A stretch of DNA of 64,000 bases from Dyadobacter sp. LHD-138 (GTDB lineage Bacteria > Bacteroidota > Bacteroidia > Cytophagales > Spirosomataceae), in the NCBI RefSeq assembly GCF_030929615.1, contig NZ_JAVFVU010000012.1, positions 1 to 64,000 on the forward strand. The letters are read 5' to 3'. Under the pieces are notes generated by a model. That model searched no databases, was not told where the DNA came from, and saw nothing but the letters and a program-made list of their open reading frames with translations. The position numbers were made by a program, and so were the translations under genes. Every line of letters begins with the position of its first letter. Position 1 is the first letter of the stretch. Shown piece after piece: positions 61,752 to 64,000 of the stretch.

Positions 61752-64000
61752 TTATTTTATTATAATTTTCCCTACAAATATCTCATCGCTAAAATTATCT
61801 CTCCTCAGAAAAGCTTTGTAAAAATACATTCCAGCAGGTATTGTTCCCGGTATCCAGTACCAAATCTTATTGACAGCATCAATTCTTTTATCTTCAATAA
61901 TATTTCCTTTTTGATCATAAATAACATATTCCATTGAACTATACAATCCCAATTCATAACCTTCCAATTCAAAACGTATATATTCCGACGCAGGATTAGG
62001 ACTAACTGTAATTTTATGCTTTACTGGTTCTCCCAAAATTTCAAATTTTATGTGATAGGAGTTAGATATCGTATTTCCCGAGCCATCCTTAGAATTTATT
62101 AACAACTCATAATTACCAGTCAAAAAAGTACTTGTAATATACTTTATCTGCAGAGTGTTGCTATTGACAGCGGTAAATCTAATCCGGCTATCAGAGTACA
62201 ATAATTTAACAAAGTCACAGTTATTGTCTCCACAATGCTTTATATAAACATCAAGCAATGTAGAATCCAAAGGCAACGGATTATCATCGGTTAGGATTAT
62301 TTTAATCTCTGGATTAGGGGCTATAGCTTCATCGTTTTTCAAACCTAAGTTATTGAAAGAAACATTTAAAATTGGTGGGATTATATCAACAAGTTTTCCC
62401 AATGGGTAGATTTTTTGTGACTTGGCAATATCCCAATCTACTATTAATTGTCCACTATTATTAGACTTACTCAATTCAACTATCGTGTTTTCCGGATCTA
62501 TTCCAATTTCAATTCTTCCAAGAGGTTGACTATTATTGAGACTTAAAAATATGGTGTCCCGATATGAAAGTGAAGCAACATTCAATCTCTTATCTTCTGT
62601 ATAGCCACTACGGTAAAACAATCTAGCAATCACTGGTATTAATTGATTCTTACTGTAACTCCCAATGTTAGATATGTCAATTGCAACGGTTAACGTCTTT
62701 GACTGTCCAATTGTCTTATTAGAAGATTCCGAGTGTAAAGTTATTGCGCCGCTTGCATCCAACTTATAGTCCGGGTTGCTCGATCTAATCAAATTTAACG
62801 ATGGATCCCCCTGCAAAACGGATTGGTGTAAATTAGCAACATCGTATTCCGAGTACGATTCCGAAGATATTTGTTTTGCTATATCTTTTTGTATTTGGCC
62901 AATGGTCAATTGGCTTGTAGCAGAGCTAGAAAATATACGTTGATAAAGTTCTTTAATATAACGTGAGGATGGACTTAAGAAACTATAATAAGAATTAGCA
63001 ATGATAGCAATAGCCCCTTTGTCTTTCGCATACATCCAGTCAAACGACAATGGTTCACGATCTCCGGCAGTAATATCTTCATTTAAATTTCCCTTGAAGA
63101 TATTTCCAACACCACAACCATTAAAGAACATCAGAGGATACTTATTTTTATTTTTATATCCTCTCGTAGCATCTGAAACATAACCCATATCCAAATCGGT
63201 TATATTCGTTGAGCCATGTCCAAAATAGGATATCATACCAACCCCGTTATTCAATTCAGGAGTGATATTTACTTTTTCCACTTCAATAACACTTTGCTTT
63301 TCAAATGCCTTCACCATCCCACCAACTTCTCCCCCTTCCACTACTGGTGTCAATGATGAAAGTGCAGTCTTTAACTGCACAATCTCAGAAGCCGATTTCC
63401 CACCACTCAAATGGAGTATTTCCTTCTTCCAACTAATATCACCGTTGGCATTAGATTCATAGCTTTTAACTTTTTCAAGATAATTTCTTACATGGCTCTC
63501 TGTAACAGCAGAAATTCTACCAACTGGAATCGCCGGATTATCAATTGAAGATCCAGCCAACCCCGTAACTAATAATAAATCAGAACCAGGATATCCGACC
63601 GTTGGAACCATTCCTTCTAACTCTTTTTTATAATTAATCGAATCTCCGTTGGATATGGAATGCCCAATCAACAATAATTGGTGCTTAGGATCTACACCTT
63701 TTGAAAGCATATAGTCCACAAATCGCCTAATAGCAACGGGACTTGGCTCCCCATAATTAAACTGTGAATAAATATCCTTAACATCCATAACCAATGGCTT
63801 AAAAGAGCCACCGATCTCGGATTTTCTATATTCGGCATATTCATTAGCAACTTTTCTAAGATTTGACACTGTAACTATCAAATAGTTATAATCCGAAGGT
63901 TCTATAAAAGAAATCTTTTCCACCGAAATCCCGGCACTAGTGATTACCGCCTCTTCATTAGTCACCAACAAAGACGCCATTTGATCTTTTTGACGCGGTA
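61752..64000 (-). CDS. C25 (gingipain/PorU-type) cysteine peptidase with T9SS sorting domain, 5' end outside the window
   Basis: At least 742 residues are visible and the frame stays open to the window edge, so the start lies beyond it. The peptidase C25 domain contains MISYFGHGSTNITD with the catalytic His and FFNGCGVGNIFKG with the catalytic Cys. Preceding segments such as LLLVTGLAGSSIDNPAIPVGR are typical of the family. Ig-like domains follow, and a type IX secretion sorting domain ends it (HKITVSPNPASEYIRFELEG, GMYFYKAFL). It is secreted or surface-bound. PorU itself or a gingipain-like protease are both possible. It is convergent with the lasso cyclase. Confidence 0.88.
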   Translation of the reverse strand, partial: PRQKDQMASLLVTNEEAVITSAGISVEKISFIEPSDYNYLIVTVSNLRKVANEYAEYRKSEIGGSFKPLVMDVKDIYSQFNYGEPSPVAIRRFVDYMLSKGVDPKHQLLLIGHSISNGDSINYKKELEGMVPTVGYPGSDLLLVTGLAGSSIDNPAIPVGRISAVTESHVRNYLEKVKSYESNANGDISWKKEILHLSGGKSASEIVQLKTALSSLTPVVEGGEVGGMVKAFEKQSVIEVEKVNITPELNNGVGMISYFGHGSTNITDLDMGYVSDATRGYKNKNKYPLMFFNGCGVGNIFKGNLNEDITAGDREPLSFDWMYAKDKGAIAIIANSYYSFLSPSSRYIKELYQRIFSSSATSQLTIGQIQKDIAKQISSESYSEYDVANLHQSVLQGDPSLNLIRSSNPDYKLDASGAITLHSESSNKTIGQSKTLTVAIDISNIGSYSKNQLIPVIARLFYRSGYTEDKRLNVASLSYRDTIFLSLNNSQPLGRIEIGIDPENTIVELSKSNNSGQLIVDWDIAKSQKIYPLGKLVDIIPPILNVSFNNLGLKNDEAIAPNPEIKIILTDDNPLPLDSTLLDVYIKHCGDNNCDFVKLLYSDSRIRFTAVNSNTLQIKYITSTFLTGNYELLINSKDGSGNTISNSYHIKFEILGEPVKHKITVSPNPASEYIRFELEGYELGLYSSMEYVIYDQKGNIIEDKRIDAVNKIWYWIPGTIPAGMYFYKAFLRRDNFSDEIFVGKIIIK

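Overview
The window looks like a chromosome segment of a Bacteroidota bacterium, most likely Cytophagales and perhaps Dyadobacter-like. Supporting signs are a gliding lipoprotein (GldD), a PorZ-type protein and a C25 peptidase that both end in type IX secretion sorting domains, a CarboxypepD-type TonB receptor, weak Shine-Dalgarno sequences, and promoters of the form TTG-N20-22-TAnnTTTG seen at several genes. The genus is an inference from gene content.

Region 1 (1-12,912) is a mobile defence island. On the minus strand runs hsdM - rhuM - hsdS (broken) - hsdR - SEFIR-domain gene - reverse transcriptase, with gaps of 1 to 42 bp, so probably one transcript. A divergent 498-aa gene with a PD-(D/E)XK-like C-terminus and a tyrosine recombinase follow. 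The island ends at a 3' fragment of a tRNA-Leu(UAA) gene, which is the expected attachment site. The SEFIR + reverse transcriptase pair at the tail of the type I restriction operon is the best candidate for an undescribed defence module.

Region 2 (13,000-28,600) is housekeeping: SNF2 helicase, purA, fur, the (p)ppGpp synthetase/hydrolase, tRNA-Leu(UAG), tig, an XRE regulator, clpP, clpX, a short-chain dehydrogenase, a PfkB-type sugar kinase and a secreted NHL-type propeller.

Region 3 (28,600-34,900) holds a probable zinc-homeostasis regulon: a TonB receptor and its lipoprotein, a Zur-like Fur-family repressor and a MerC-like membrane protein. The receptor and MerC promoters carry the same TGCAAC-N3-GTTGCA palindrome. 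Region 4 (34,900-39,100) has a sugar-acid dehydratase (IlvD/Edd), a RAYT transposase flanked by REP-type hairpins, and a second dehydrogenase.

Region 5 (39,100-57,600) contains gldD, glmS, a starch-synthase N-domain protein, panC, an oxidoreductase, panD, a flippase-like membrane protein, hldE-type adenylyltransferase, a zinc peptidase, gcvT, comB, a three-repeat secreted protein, porZ, a GxxExxY gene set among repeats, and a uridine kinase. Convergent genes are often separated by long perfect palindromes, one of them 58 bp.

Region 6 (57,700-64,000) has two paralogous lipoproteins, then a 44-codon gene whose product matches the lasso-peptide precursor pattern exactly, followed by an asparagine-synthase-like lasso cyclase. 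No B1/B2 genes are present in the window. A partial C25 peptidase gene runs off the right edge.
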